Origin: Vibrio sp. 14G-20
GTDB lineage: Bacteria; Pseudomonadota; Gammaproteobacteria; Enterobacterales; Vibrionaceae
NCBI RefSeq assembly: GCF_026241515.1
Contig: NZ_JAPHPW010000029.1
Span: 1 to 49,740 of the forward strand
Reading direction: 5' to 3'
DNA length: 49,740 nt
Shown here: positions 7,682 to 17,161 of the stretch, one piece after another
Layout of the letters: each line of letters opens with the position of its first letter
Numbering within the stretch: position 1 is the stretch's first letter
Notes under the pieces: generated by a model
Told to the model about the DNA's origin: nothing
The model's database searches: none
The model's input: only the letters and a program-made list of their open reading frames with translations
Position numbers and translations under genes: made by a program

Positions 7682-9145
7682 TCAAGTATAAGCAACGCGA
7701 TATTCGTTCTCTCGATACATCTGAGTGTTATTTCGGCCAGCCTCTTTGGCTTGGTAAAGCGCTTTGTCGGCTTTTTCGATTGTGCCTTCTATCTGAAACA
7801 ACACCTGAGCATAACAACATCCCGCACTTACAGTTACTGGCGCTACCAAGCCTTGTATTTGTTCGACTCTGCGTCTTAACGCTTCAGACAATTCGAACAA
7901 CTGACGTTCATCACAATCAAACGTCACCAGAATAAATTCTTCACCGCCATAGCGAGCAATCAAGCGATGATTATTTGTAAACTGCTTCAAGGTTTTTGAG
8001 ACCGCACAAATCACACTGTCACCCTGCGCATGTCCGTGTCGGTCATTCACCGACTTGAAATGATCAATATCCAGCAAAATTACGCCAACGCCTTGTAATG
8101 GATAAGGTGAGTTATCCGATATTCTCAGTTTAATCTGTTCAATGAAACTGCGCCTACCATAAAGTCCAGTAAGGTAATCAAGGCTCGCCACATCTAAGAT
8201 CTTTAGGTGACGATGCCGCAGGTAAAGCACCAGAACCACAATAATACTCAGGAGACTGACGACCAATGTCATCAAACTTGCCAGCAGTAGACTGTGATTT
8301 TTGTTGAGCTCTTGTTCTAACACACCCGCCGAAATGACCCAATTCAGGTATGGATAAAACTTATAGAAGATGTTTTTGCTTGTCGTGCCATCTTCCGTGG
8401 AGATTGAGTAACTAAAGTGACCTTCAGGTTCAGCTACAACCTTATCAAGCAGCAACTCTGAAGAGTCTTCAATCAAGGCTTTTAAATGCTGGTGTTCAAA
8501 GTTAGGTTGAAGAACTAACTCACCCTGTAAATCAACGATATACACATAGCCACTATCGCCATAAGAGTACTTTCTCAACTTGTCTTTAAGCGCTTCAAGA
8601 TCAACCAGATACATCAGTTCATCTTTATAAGTGGTCGCCACCAATGTATTACCACTCGGCAGCCTCACTGAATATGCAACCTTGGCACGTTTACCGACTT
8701 CATGTGGATTAGCATGAGAATACTGAGTCATTCCTGAATTTAAACTCAGTTGTTGTTGAATGTGGGTTAAGTGTGCACGATTTTTCCCTTGTAGAAACGG
8801 GTGATATAGATGAACACCTTGGGGTGACATTAGATAGATATAGCCTGACTCTCCGATCACCAGTTCATTGGCAATTCGGATGACCTCGTCGACTTCTTGT
8901 TCTGGAGTGACACGCTGTGTGTGGGAGGCGACAGTATCAGCCACACCTTTGAGATAGGTTCTTATCGCTTCGTTAACTGTGGTGTCTACGATGTCGTAGC
9001 TCGCATTCACAATCGTACGAAAGAAGAACTGGTTAGATTCTAATAATGATTCTTTCGTTCGATTGAATTGAACAGCAGAGAGGATCAGAGAAACTACGGC
9101 CAGTACAATTGAAAAACTAAGAATGTATTTACGTCTGACTTTCAA
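7682..9145 (-). CDS. Membrane diguanylate cyclase with Cache sensor domain
   Basis: It makes cyclic di-GMP from two GTP. Order: TM1 (YILSFSIVLAVVSLILSAVQ, near the N-terminus), a periplasmic double-Cache-like sensor (about 40-285, with GYIYLMSPQG and GYVYIVDLQG strands), TM2 (LLLASLMTLVVSLLSIIVVL), then a GGDEF domain with active-site GGEEF at 400-404. The inhibitory I-site RxxD is replaced by NNHR, so product feedback inhibition at that site is not expected. The frame stays open to a TTG at 9268, but that codon has no Shine-Dalgarno and abuts the chitinase terminator. The TTG at 9145 has GGGG 5 nt upstream and places TM1 at the usual distance, so I chose it (487 aa). The ligand of the Cache domain is unknown. 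Confidence 0.88.
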   Translation of the reverse strand: MKVRRKYILSFSIVLAVVSLILSAVQFNRTKESLLESNQFFFRTIVNASYDIVDTTVNEAIRTYLKGVADTVASHTQRVTPEQEVDEVIRIANELVIGESGYIYLMSPQGVHLYHPFLQGKNRAHLTHIQQQLSLNSGMTQYSHANPHEVGKRAKVAYSVRLPSGNTLVATTYKDELMYLVDLEALKDKLRKYSYGDSGYVYIVDLQGELVLQPNFEHQHLKALIEDSSELLLDKVVAEPEGHFSYSISTEDGTTSKNIFYKFYPYLNWVISAGVLEQELNKNHSLLLASLMTLVVSLLSIIVVLVLYLRHRHLKILDVASLDYLTGLYGRRSFIEQIKLRISDNSPYPLQGVGVILLDIDHFKSVNDRHGHAQGDSVICAVSKTLKQFTNNHRLIARYGGEEFILVTFDCDERQLFELSEALRRRVEQIQGLVAPVTVSAGCCYAQVLFQIEGTIEKADKALYQAKEAGRNNTQMYRENEYRVAYT

Positions 9146-9284
9146 GATGACCCCGTAGCTTTTAATTTTAGGGAACGCTATTGTTTTTTGATAAGCAGAC
9201 TGTTTTATATCATATATTTTATTTTTTACTGAACGAGTGTCGATATTTTGAGAGATTTCTATACACAATCTGTGACTTATAGCA

Positions 9285-9316
9285 AAAACGCCGAACTGAA
9301 TTCAGTTCGGCGTTTT
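9285..9316. terminator. Terminator of the chitinase gene
   Basis: A perfect 16-bp inverted repeat, aaaacgccgaactgaa (9285-9300) with its complement (9301-9316), flanked by an A-run on the left and TTTTGATTTT on the right. It lies about 105 bp beyond the chitinase stop on the minus strand, and its T-run side suits that direction. Confidence 0.85.
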
Positions 9317-9419
9317 GATTTTACGTTTGAGTTGTATGTTTAAATTACACTAACAAACTGATAAATAGACTCAAAACCATTCGTATTTATTATCTATAAA
9401 TACATGTTCTAGCGTTAGA

Positions 9420-12400
9420 TTAAGAACATACCTGAGTCCAGCTACCATCACTGCCAGGTTCAGAGCTTGTCCACCAGTTAGCTTGGTAAATACTACCGTT
9501 GTGAACGACTTGATCACCCGTGTTTGCATGGCTTGGATTACCTGCCCAATCTTTCTGAGGTAGATCTGGGTAAACCGTTAAACCTGCAGTGTCACACGTA
9601 CCAGGGTTTGTACCACCGTCGCCAGGGTTACCACCACCAGAGCTGATGTCACCTAATGGTAGATCGGGTTGCTCGAAGCTAAATGCATAATCGACGCCAT
9701 TCACGCTCACTGCATAGTTTGCAGGGCCTGAAATTGGCAAGTAATATACCATATCTAGCTCATACACACCGCCAGCAGGAAGCTCTTCCCATGTCGGCAA
9801 AGTAAACGCCACTCGGTGCATGGTTCCGTCTAATCCACCGATGTTATCCGCACGAGTATGACCTGAAGCAATCACAGTCAAACCACCACCCGATTGATCT
9901 TTCGCGTTATCAGGCGCTGATACTGGAATGTCGAACTGGAACTCGGTACCACCCGGAAGTGCTTGACCAGTGTTGTTTGTAAACGTGATCTTAGGATTGA
10001 TTGGGTAGTTTTGGTCACCGACTTTGAAGCCGCCAACTGATACCGTAATATCTAGTGCTTCTGTCGGGATAGCGCCCGTCGCTACCTTGTTTCCGTATGG
10101 GGTCGCAGACTTAAACTTGTCGTAGATAGCTTTCGTCATGGTGTTACCCATATGGAACTCACCGTTACCGCTGTTACACGCTTGTTCTGTCGTATCGATT
10201 GAAGTTCGGTTGCCACTTGCATCGAGTACATAACAGTTATAATCCCCTGCTAGTTCCCAGAACATGATGCCACCGATTTCTTTATCGATAACGTAGTCTG
10301 CTTTCACATCGATAGACTGCTTATCTTCCGTAGAAAGGAATACGCCCTTCTCTGCATTCCACAACCAAGGTGCAACCGCCACGCTGTCGTAGTTACGCGT
10401 GTAAGTACCCGTTAGAACATCCGTTGGATCGTTGACAGGATCAAGCTTGTAAGCATCCGCATAAGAACCCCAAATACCTTTCTCTAGGTTCTTCGCATGC
10501 CACATTGGGTTGGAACCCGCACCCATCTCGTTGCCCTTAGGATCGGTATCGTGCCACATGTTGTCGATACCAATTGCACCATGACCACAATTGTTCTTCT
10601 CACCTTCACCTGTACCTGCTGAACATTCGGCTTGGTTTGGAAGTGCAGCTCGGCCCCAAAGACCATTTTCGCCACCTGTCACACCTTGCCAGCCACGAGT
10701 GTAGTAAGGCACACCGATGTTAATACGACCTGCTGGCATTGAACCACGGAAGTAATGGTAAGCCCAATCTGTGTTCAGGTAACCGATACCACCGTAAGCC
10801 GCAGTGCCGTATACATTCCACTGTGCTAACTCTGAATCTTTACCTGTATCAAACAAGGCAGCGTTATGACCAACATGATCGTTCCACGCACCGTGAAGGT
10901 CGTAAGACATGATGTTGACGTAATCTAGGTACTTGGTGACATCGAATGTTTCCATACCGCGCAATAGGTAACCAGAAGAAGGAGCCGCGATAGTTAACAT
11001 GTAATGATTGCCATCTTCCGCAGACGCCACGTCAAGCTTCTCACGCAGCACTTTCATCAATACTTGGTACGAAGCCCATAGGTACTGACGACGTGGTTCC
11101 ATGAAGTCTTTGTCGTATGGGTTACCAGCACCCGCCATTGAGGTTGGGTATTCGTAGTCAATATCTAGGCCGTCGAACTGGTATTTACGAAGCATTTCAA
11201 CCGCTGAAGTCGCGAATGTTTCGATACCTTGATGATTGATAGAGCCGTCAGCATTTGTCGTCATGGTGTAGAAACCACCATCAGCAACTCGACTGCCATC
11301 AGTCGCGAAGTGACCACCGGTTTCAGCCCAACCACCGATTGAGATTAACGTTTTAACGCCGTGTTTTTTCTTCGCTGTCGCTAGCGCACCAAAGTGACCT
11401 TTGAAGCCTAATGCAGGATCAACTTCCACACCCGGCCACTCTTTGCCAACCGCAGCGTTTTCAGGATCATTCACATCACCGACATTTACTTTGCCATCGG
11501 AGCCAATACTCACGAACGCATAGTTAATATGTGTGAGTTGTTCCCAAGGGATATCATTCACTAAATAAGCCGCTTGTGGGTCGTCCCCTGCACGCCAGCT
11601 TGTGAAGTAACCAATCACACGACGTGGGTGATCCGCGCCCATCTTCTCACGGCCTTCATCATCGTAAATCGTACAGTAAGGGACATCGATACCTTGCGTT
11701 TGATACAAGCCATCAGGTCGACATGTGCTCACCGTTGGAGCGCCGTTAACTGTCAAAGAAGCCAGTGCTGAATCCGCCGTTGCACCTTGGTTGTCTGTCG
11801 CTTTCGCGTAAACCGCTAAAGAGCCTGCTTGAGTGGTTGTGTAATCTAGCGTGTATGGGCTTGTCGCTGCTGTCCCCACCAGAGCACCCGCTACGTAGAA
11901 ATCAACCTTATCAACCGTGCCATCGCTGTCTGCAGCCGTTGCTGTCAGTGTGACGACACCACCAACATCCACAGATGTCGCTGAAAGGGCTACTGAAACT
12001 GTTGGTGCTTCATTACCTGGTTGTGCTGAATCAACAGAAACAGAAACCGCGCTTGCAACACTTGCTGCGCCTTCATTATCCGTTGCAACAACTGAAACTT
12101 GATGGTTACCAGACGTTGCAGCCCAAGCCGCCTCAAATGGTGCCGCTGTCACTACTGCAACCGAAGAACCATCGACAAAGAATTCTACCGAAGCAACACT
12201 GCCATCAGAATCCAGTGCTGTTGCGCTAAGTACCACATTATCGCCTTCAACAATCACATCGGATGCGGTTGGCGCTGTTAACGAGGAGGTTGGCGCTTCA
12301 TTTGGTGTACCACCGCCTCCATTGCCGCTACACACATCTAGCTTTTTCCACTGTGCATAGTCACCTTCAAATTGGCTCGGGTTGTTGTTTTGATTCCAGT

Positions 12401-12587
12401 AATTTGCCGAGTACGCGCTGCCGTCATGTGAAACCTGATCACCACCAGTGTACACCGTGGCAGAATCCCACGTTTCTAACGTTGAACAATCAACAGCCGC
12501 ATAACTGTTGAACGCCATTAAGCATGACGCGGTGAGAGTACTGAGTGTAAAAACCTTCTTGGCCACTCTTCCTTGGTTTAGGTGCAT
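9420..12587 (-). CDS. Secreted multidomain GH18 chitinase
   Basis: A 1055-residue extracellular chitinase that cuts beta-1,4-GlcNAc chains. Order: signal peptide (about 1-31, ends SYAA), a CBM5/12 chitin-binding domain (about 32-88, Trp/Tyr-rich), two Ig-like domains (about 93-190 and 193-285), then a GH18 barrel (about 320-840). The barrel has SIGGW and the catalytic DGLDIDYE motif at 472-479 (acid Glu479). A chitinase C-terminal (ChiC, PF06483-like) domain (about 850-985), a Gly/Pro linker and a second CBM5/12 domain (about 1005-1055) follow. AAGGGA precedes the ATG. Chitin use is a hallmark of Vibrio; such genes are usually under ChiS control, but no site could be recognised. Monocistronic. 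Confidence 0.93.
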   Translation of the reverse strand: MHLNQGRVAKKVFTLSTLTASCLMAFNSYAAVDCSTLETWDSATVYTGGDQVSHDGSAYSANYWNQNNNPSQFEGDYAQWKKLDVCSGNGGGGTPNEAPTSSLTAPTASDVIVEGDNVVLSATALDSDGSVASVEFFVDGSSVAVVTAAPFEAAWAATSGNHQVSVVATDNEGAASVASAVSVSVDSAQPGNEAPTVSVALSATSVDVGGVVTLTATAADSDGTVDKVDFYVAGALVGTAATSPYTLDYTTTQAGSLAVYAKATDNQGATADSALASLTVNGAPTVSTCRPDGLYQTQGIDVPYCTIYDDEGREKMGADHPRRVIGYFTSWRAGDDPQAAYLVNDIPWEQLTHINYAFVSIGSDGKVNVGDVNDPENAAVGKEWPGVEVDPALGFKGHFGALATAKKKHGVKTLISIGGWAETGGHFATDGSRVADGGFYTMTTNADGSINHQGIETFATSAVEMLRKYQFDGLDIDYEYPTSMAGAGNPYDKDFMEPRRQYLWASYQVLMKVLREKLDVASAEDGNHYMLTIAAPSSGYLLRGMETFDVTKYLDYVNIMSYDLHGAWNDHVGHNAALFDTGKDSELAQWNVYGTAAYGGIGYLNTDWAYHYFRGSMPAGRINIGVPYYTRGWQGVTGGENGLWGRAALPNQAECSAGTGEGEKNNCGHGAIGIDNMWHDTDPKGNEMGAGSNPMWHAKNLEKGIWGSYADAYKLDPVNDPTDVLTGTYTRNYDSVAVAPWLWNAEKGVFLSTEDKQSIDVKADYVIDKEIGGIMFWELAGDYNCYVLDASGNRTSIDTTEQACNSGNGEFHMGNTMTKAIYDKFKSATPYGNKVATGAIPTEALDITVSVGGFKVGDQNYPINPKITFTNNTGQALPGGTEFQFDIPVSAPDNAKDQSGGGLTVIASGHTRADNIGGLDGTMHRVAFTLPTWEELPAGGVYELDMVYYLPISGPANYAVSVNGVDYAFSFEQPDLPLGDISSGGGNPGDGGTNPGTCDTAGLTVYPDLPQKDWAGNPSHANTGDQVVHNGSIYQANWWTSSEPGSDGSWTQVCS

Positions 12588-13038
12588 GTTAGCTATCCCT
12601 TAAGTTGTTGTTTCAAGATGTTTAATCTAAATGGCATTTTCCTCACCACTTAAATCTCTTCGCAAAACAACTGTAGGTAACAGCGCCAATTAAACACCTA
12701 AAACATTCGGTATTTATAAAATGACTCGCATTAATTTGTTTATAGCATGCAATGAGTCGACACTTATTTTGCACCAACAACTAATATTAATTTATTTCGG
12801 AAAGCTAAAAAATAATGTCTCAAGAATCGGAAATGTGATTTGGATTCGAGAAAATAATTCGTATCAAAACTAACCAAAAAGTAGTGATTTAAAGGCGAAT
12901 TGGGATTCTTTTGGGAATTCGCCCACTTTTTGATAACAAATGTGTTAGTATCGGCGGCTTTTTTGACGAACCTCACATTTCTATGCAAGTGTGGGAGAAA
13001 TACATAGGCTTGAAAGAGCCAAATATAGCGAAGAAATA
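12588..13038. other. Divergent promoter region, chitinase / BCCT transporter
   Basis: A 451-bp AT-rich intergenic stretch holding the promoters of two divergent genes. An inverted repeat, ggcgaatt (12894-12901) and aattcgcc (12916-12923) with a 14-bp spacer, lies about 115-145 bp upstream of the transporter start and could be an operator or hairpin. A minus-strand frame at 12764-12988 has no family features and was not called. Confidence 0.5.
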
Positions 13039-14625
13039 ATGTCCAACTTGACGCAAGTCGCCAACGAAAACATCAACGCAGAATCTACTTCTATCGATTT
13101 CAATAAAGCTCAATCTTTGGGTGAAAAACTGGAACTCGGAAACCCAGTCTTTTGGCTTAGTGGCAGTTTTTTAACCCTCTTTGTCATCCTCGCTTTCACC
13201 AACACCTCCGTGTTGTCCGAACTTGTTAACATCGGCTTTAGTTACTCAACTAAGTGGTTCGGTGCTTTCTGGCAAGTCCTATTACTACTCAACTTCATCA
13301 TCGGCTTAGTGCTTGCACTAGGGCGCACAGGCCACGTTCGTTTAGGAACGCTTGCCCTCCCTGAAATGACCACCTTTAAATGGATGTCTATCGTCCTATG
13401 TACGCTGCTAGCTGGCGGCGGTGTGTTCTGGGCAGCAGCAGAGCCAATTGCTCACTTTGTTTCAGCTCCACCACTTTATGGCAACGCTGATCCTCAAGCG
13501 ATGGCGTTTAATGCTCTATCACAATCTTTCATGCACTGGGGTTTCCTTGCATGGGCAATCTTAGGTGGCTTGTCTTCTATCGTGTTAATGCACCTGCATT
13601 ACGACAAAGGCCTTCCTCTTAAGCCTCGCACTCTGCTTTATCCAGTGCTTGGCGATAAGGCTATTAACAGCTGGGTGGGTAATGTAGTCGACGCATGCAG
13701 CATTGTTGCTGTAGCCGCGGGTACTATCGGCCCTATCGGTTTCCTTGGCCTACAAATCAGCTACGCATTGAGCGAACTGTTTGGTATTTCAGACAGCTTT
13801 GCTACTCAAAGTGTCGTTATTATCTTTGCCATCGCTATGTACACGCTTTCTGCTTTGAGCGGCGTGAATAAAGGTATCCAACTAGTAAGCCGTTACAACA
13901 TCATCTTGTCTGTGTGTCTAATCGGCTACATCCTTCTTGTTGGCCCAACGAGCTTCATCGTTGACGGTTACCTGCAAGGCATGGGCGAAATGGTTGATAA
14001 CTTCATCCCAATGGCGCTTTACCGCCAAGATACGGCGTGGCTAGGTGGCTGGACAGTATTCTTCTGGGGCTGGTTCTTAGGCTATGGTCCGATGATGGCA
14101 ATCTTTATTGCTCGTATCTCACGTGGCCGTACCATTCGCCAAATGATCGTTTCTATTAGCATCGTTGCACCACTTGTGACGTGTTTCTGGTTCAGTATCG
14201 TTGGTGGTAGTGGTTTAGCGTTTGAATTAGAGAACCCAGGTGTTATTTCTAGCGCGTTCGAAGGGTTCAACCTTCCAGCAGTTCTTCTAGCAATTACTGC
14301 GCAACTGCCGTTCCCTACTCTGATCGCGATTCTGTTCCTTATCCTGACGACCACGTTCATCGTGACGACAGGTGACTCAATGACTTACACAATCAGTGTA
14401 GTAATGACAGGCACAACAGAGCCGAACGCAGCAGTACGTACCTTCTGGGGTATCATCATGGGTGCGGTAGCTATTGCACTTATCTCGATGGGCTCTGGCG
14501 GTATTTCTGCCCTACAGTCGTTCATTGTGATCACAGCCGCTCCTGTATCCTTCATCTTGCTGCCGTGTTTATGGCACGCACCGAAGATTGCGAAGCAGAT
14601 GGCAAGAGATCAAGGCATCGCCTAA
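13039..14625 (+). CDS. BCCT-family transporter (betaine/choline/carnitine type)
   Basis: A 528-residue inner-membrane transporter with 12 predicted membrane helices. The family signature around helix 8 is clear: GWTVFFWGWFLGYGPMMAIF, followed by IARISRGRTIRQ. BCCT proteins carry trimethylammonium or related compounds (betaine, choline, carnitine, DMSP), usually with Na+. The aromatic-box residues look present (WGWFLGYGP), but the substrate cannot be fixed. I chose the ATG at 13039 (MSNLTQVANEN) over the GTG at 12991, because the extra 16 residues are not family-like; GAAG lies upstream. A salt-stress or osmolyte role is plausible in a marine bacterium. Confidence 0.9.
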   Translation: MSNLTQVANENINAESTSIDFNKAQSLGEKLELGNPVFWLSGSFLTLFVILAFTNTSVLSELVNIGFSYSTKWFGAFWQVLLLLNFIIGLVLALGRTGHVRLGTLALPEMTTFKWMSIVLCTLLAGGGVFWAAAEPIAHFVSAPPLYGNADPQAMAFNALSQSFMHWGFLAWAILGGLSSIVLMHLHYDKGLPLKPRTLLYPVLGDKAINSWVGNVVDACSIVAVAAGTIGPIGFLGLQISYALSELFGISDSFATQSVVIIFAIAMYTLSALSGVNKGIQLVSRYNIILSVCLIGYILLVGPTSFIVDGYLQGMGEMVDNFIPMALYRQDTAWLGGWTVFFWGWFLGYGPMMAIFIARISRGRTIRQMIVSISIVAPLVTCFWFSIVGGSGLAFELENPGVISSAFEGFNLPAVLLAITAQLPFPTLIAILFLILTTTFIVTTGDSMTYTISVVMTGTTEPNAAVRTFWGIIMGAVAIALISMGSGGISALQSFIVITAAPVSFILLPCLWHAPKIAKQMARDQGIA

Positions 14626-14665
14626 TACCTAATCCGATTTAGTTTCGGGTAGCGTGTAAAACGAA

Positions 14666-14700
14666 AAAGCCACTCAAGTGATTCACCTGAGTGGCTTTGT
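14666..14700. terminator. Terminator between BCCT and RidA genes
   Basis: aaagccactca (14666-14676) pairs with tgagtggcttt (14688-14698), 11 bp, followed by GTTTTATC. It sits between convergent genes and has an A-run on the left, so it can act in both directions. Confidence 0.8.
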
Positions 14701-14753
14701 TTTATCTGTTGGTTACTTGAATTGACGAAGGTTATTGCTACCGATAGTTCGGC

Positions 14754-15116
14754 TTATTGAAACTTCTCACCCGCAGCAACCATAAACGACATCTCAACCA
14801 ATAGCTCTGGGTTGGCCAGTTCAGCTTTTACACATGCACGGCTTGGTGCGCTGCCTTCAGGGAACCATGAATCCCACACTTCGTTCAGTGCATCGAAGTT
14901 AGCAAAATCCGTTAGGTAAATAGTCACCGACAATACGCGAGATTTATCACTGTCGACCAAACTCATCATTTCTTCAGCTTGATCAAAAATTTGCTGAACC
15001 TGACTCTTAATTCCTGCTGATGTATCCGTCTCTGGTACTTCAACAAAGCTTGCGATGCCATTAAATACAGTGACATCAGACCAACGCTTGGTCGGGTTAA
15101 TTCTATGGATTTTCAC
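14754..15116 (-). CDS. RidA-family protein (enamine/imine deaminase)
   Basis: A 120-residue single-domain RidA/YjgF/UK114 protein. RidA hydrolyses reactive enamine/imine intermediates formed by PLP enzymes and works as a cytosolic trimer. The key Arg that contacts the substrate carboxylate is at Arg93, within PSRACVKAEL, with the neighbouring Cys95 also seen in active RidA. It is somewhat divergent at the N-terminus (HRINPTKRWSDV) compared with archetypal RidA, so it may belong to one of the Rid1-7 subgroups. Stands alone. Confidence 0.88.
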   Translation of the reverse strand: MKIHRINPTKRWSDVTVFNGIASFVEVPETDTSAGIKSQVQQIFDQAEEMMSLVDSDKSRVLSVTIYLTDFANFDALNEVWDSWFPEGSAPSRACVKAELANPELLVEMSFMVAAGEKFQ

Positions 15117-15366
15117 GTGCGATTCTCTTCTTATAATTAGGATTTACGTCAACGTAATCTAATCCAAATTCCTAATATTGAAAACAAAAATTAGAATGGA
15201 CCTCTTCCTGCTTTAAAACTCCCCTTTGCAACCAACCACTTTTCGACTCCACTTGTGAAGACCTAAACCAACGCTCACTAAAAAAGATTAAGTATTATTC
15301 TCACAGCGAAATTAATTTTGTACTCATGCGGTCATATTCAGGGATTTTATTAAATGGAGTACTTTT

Positions 15367-15813
15367 ATGCATGTTCAAACCTATGATTTAAAACAGACTA
15401 ATGTGGGATATAACCTTGGAGTGGTTGGCGTAGCATTAGTGCTCGCTTGGATTGGTATTTACAAGTTTACGCCAACCGAAGCGATGCTCATTGAACCGTT
15501 AATCGCAAATCATCCTGCAATGAACTGGCTTTACAATCTGTTCTCAGTACAAGCTGTGTCTAACATGGTAGGTGGCGCGGAGATCATTGTCGCGATTGGA
15601 TTGATCGTTGGATTTAAGAAACCGACAGTTGCCTTCTATTCAGGCATCGCTGCAGCGGCTATCTTTGTTGTGACACTCAGCTTCCTAATTACAACGCCAA
15701 ATGCTTGGAAAGTATCGGATGGCATCTTAGTCACTAACTTCTTCCTAGTGAAAGACATCCTGTTCTTGGCGATTGCTATAAGCGTAATCGAACGTAACAA
15801 ACCTCAGAAGTAA
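15367..15813 (+). CDS. DUF417 (YkgB/RclC-like) membrane protein
   Basis: A 148-residue protein with four hydrophobic segments (NLGVVGVALVLAWIGIY; MNWLYNLFSVQAVSNMVGG; AFYSGIAAAAIFVVTLSFLI; NFFLVKDILFLAIAIS). The IGIYKFTPTEA and WKVSDGILVTNFFLVKD stretches are typical of DUF417 (PF04224). RclC of E. coli, induced by reactive chlorine, belongs here; the molecular function is unknown. TGGAG lies 8-9 nt before the ATG. No rclA/rclB gene is next to it, so a chlorine role is only a family hint. Confidence 0.85.
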   Translation: MHVQTYDLKQTNVGYNLGVVGVALVLAWIGIYKFTPTEAMLIEPLIANHPAMNWLYNLFSVQAVSNMVGGAEIIVAIGLIVGFKKPTVAFYSGIAAAAIFVVTLSFLITTPNAWKVSDGILVTNFFLVKDILFLAIAISVIERNKPQK

Positions 15814-15873
15814 CCGTAAATCTATAAGTGGCCGTAACTAGAAGTAACCTTAAACCTTGAAATAAAAAGGCTC

Positions 15874-15903
15874 GAAGCTGGCTAGAAGGACACTGCCAGC
15901 TTC
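15874..15903. terminator. Hairpin between convergent genes
   Basis: gaagctggc (15874-15882) pairs with gccagcttc (15895-15903), 9 bp with a 12-nt loop, between the DUF417 gene and the convergent acetyltransferase. The T-runs are poor, but the placement suits a terminator. Confidence 0.5.
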
Positions 15904-15916
15904 TAATGTATAAAGT

Positions 15917-16393
15917 TTACTCTGCACTCGCATCGTGATTGAAGCATTGTCTCGTTACCAAGCCCCATTTTTCGTCCTGATATTGATCTTCCACGTAGTT
16001 ACCTGATGTGTAGTCATTCACGACCTCTCTCCAGAACTTAACAGCATGCTCTGCGCCGAGTACTTGCTTGATCTCCCAACTGCCTTTTAGATGTTCAAAC
16101 AGCTCACAGATAAACCGTTTCCCGACTTTGTTTTTTCGAAAATAAGGCACGACATAGAAATCGCAGATCTCAAACTCGTTTGGCGCTTTGGTTTCAATAG
16201 CGGTTAACGCTGCAGGAACTCCATCAATGTAGAGTAAGTAACCCGTTACGGTCTCACCAAGCGTCGGGTAAATCTCAAACAAGCCATACTCGTCTGGTTT
16301 ATCTCCGATGATCTTAGAAAACTCGGCTGCATAACCCTGATATAGATTCGCGTATACCTGTTGATTACCACTATAGACTGTCACAATATTCAT
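15917..16393 (-). CDS. GNAT-family N-acetyltransferase
   Basis: A 158-residue acetyl-CoA-dependent acetyltransferase. The core appears as GYLLYIDGVPAALTAIE (beta strands 2-3), EICDFYVVPYFRKNKVGKR (strand 4 plus the acetyl-CoA pyrophosphate loop, here RKNKVGK in place of the usual R/QxxGxG/A) and a C-terminal VKFWREV helix. The substrate is unknown. It is followed upstream by another GNAT gene on the same strand, about 105 bp away, but the two are not similar enough to look like a recent duplication. Confidence 0.82.
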   Translation of the reverse strand: MNIVTVYSGNQQVYANLYQGYAAEFSKIIGDKPDEYGLFEIYPTLGETVTGYLLYIDGVPAALTAIETKAPNEFEICDFYVVPYFRKNKVGKRFICELFEHLKGSWEIKQVLGAEHAVKFWREVVNDYTSGNYVEDQYQDEKWGLVTRQCFNHDASAE

Positions 16394-16498
16394 AAACTGA
16401 TCTCTGTATTGTTTCGCACCACAGTTGGTGTGAACTCATCTTGTCTAAATCTATTATCGTATTGATCATAGGACAAATAATAAATATCAAACATTCGC

Positions 16499-17017
16499 TT
16501 AAGAAAGTATCGCTTTACGGTAATAATTGGCGTTTTGATTTTGTCCTTTGAATACTGCGTAATTCTCTACATGTTCAACTAAGTCAAAATCGGCCTTGGA
16601 TAAGATTTTGTTGGAACCAACATTACCCACGAATGCATAGGCATCAACATATTTAAGATTTGTCTGTTCCGCCAAGTAGACTAGAAACTGCTTTACTGCA
16701 TTAGACGCAATGCCTCTTGAAGCAAAAGAATGACCAACTCGATAACCTAGTTCTCCACTTTCAGTGCTCTGGTCGATATCACGAACGTTGATTCGTCCAC
16801 AAACAGTGCCATTAACGTTTTTGATCAACATAGGAATCATCTCGCCATTGTCATACGCTGTTAGAAAGCTCGTTACTTGTTCGGCAACACCCGCATTGGA
16901 ATAGAAACGGTCTTCCCGAGCTGGGACAAATTGCTCAAACCACTCTCTATTTTCAACTTCAAACTCTAATAAAGCACTGACATCGCTTTGGTGAAGTAAG
17001 TGTAAAAATACATCCAT
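16499..17017 (-). CDS. GNAT acetyltransferase, RimJ/RimL type
   Basis: A 172-residue protein. REWFEQFVPAREDRFYS near the N-terminus and the loop ELGYRVGHSFASRGIASNAV, including the acetyl-CoA binding RGIAS turn, are typical of RimJ/RimL-like acetyltransferases, which modify protein N-termini or small molecules. The late SNKILSKADFDLVEH motif is the common xNxxSxxvxekxGF pattern with an unusual KADFDL ending. Substrate unknown. Confidence 0.85.
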   Translation of the reverse strand: MDVFLHLLHQSDVSALLEFEVENREWFEQFVPAREDRFYSNAGVAEQVTSFLTAYDNGEMIPMLIKNVNGTVCGRINVRDIDQSTESGELGYRVGHSFASRGIASNAVKQFLVYLAEQTNLKYVDAYAFVGNVGSNKILSKADFDLVEHVENYAVFKGQNQNANYYRKAILS

Positions 17018-17161
17018 AACTAATCCCCTACACTTATTTAATCTGTCATGTTCACCCTAATAATAAAATCACAAACAAGCCGAAGCAAATGTGTGTGAGC
17101 CTTCAAGTCAATTGGAGTGGTGATAGTTGGCAGTAGATTAAAGATTCCACAAGCCTATTTA

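Noticed and set aside
12764..12988. Minus-strand 74-codon frame
   Set aside because: It lies in the AT-rich promoter region, with no Shine-Dalgarno and no protein-like pattern.
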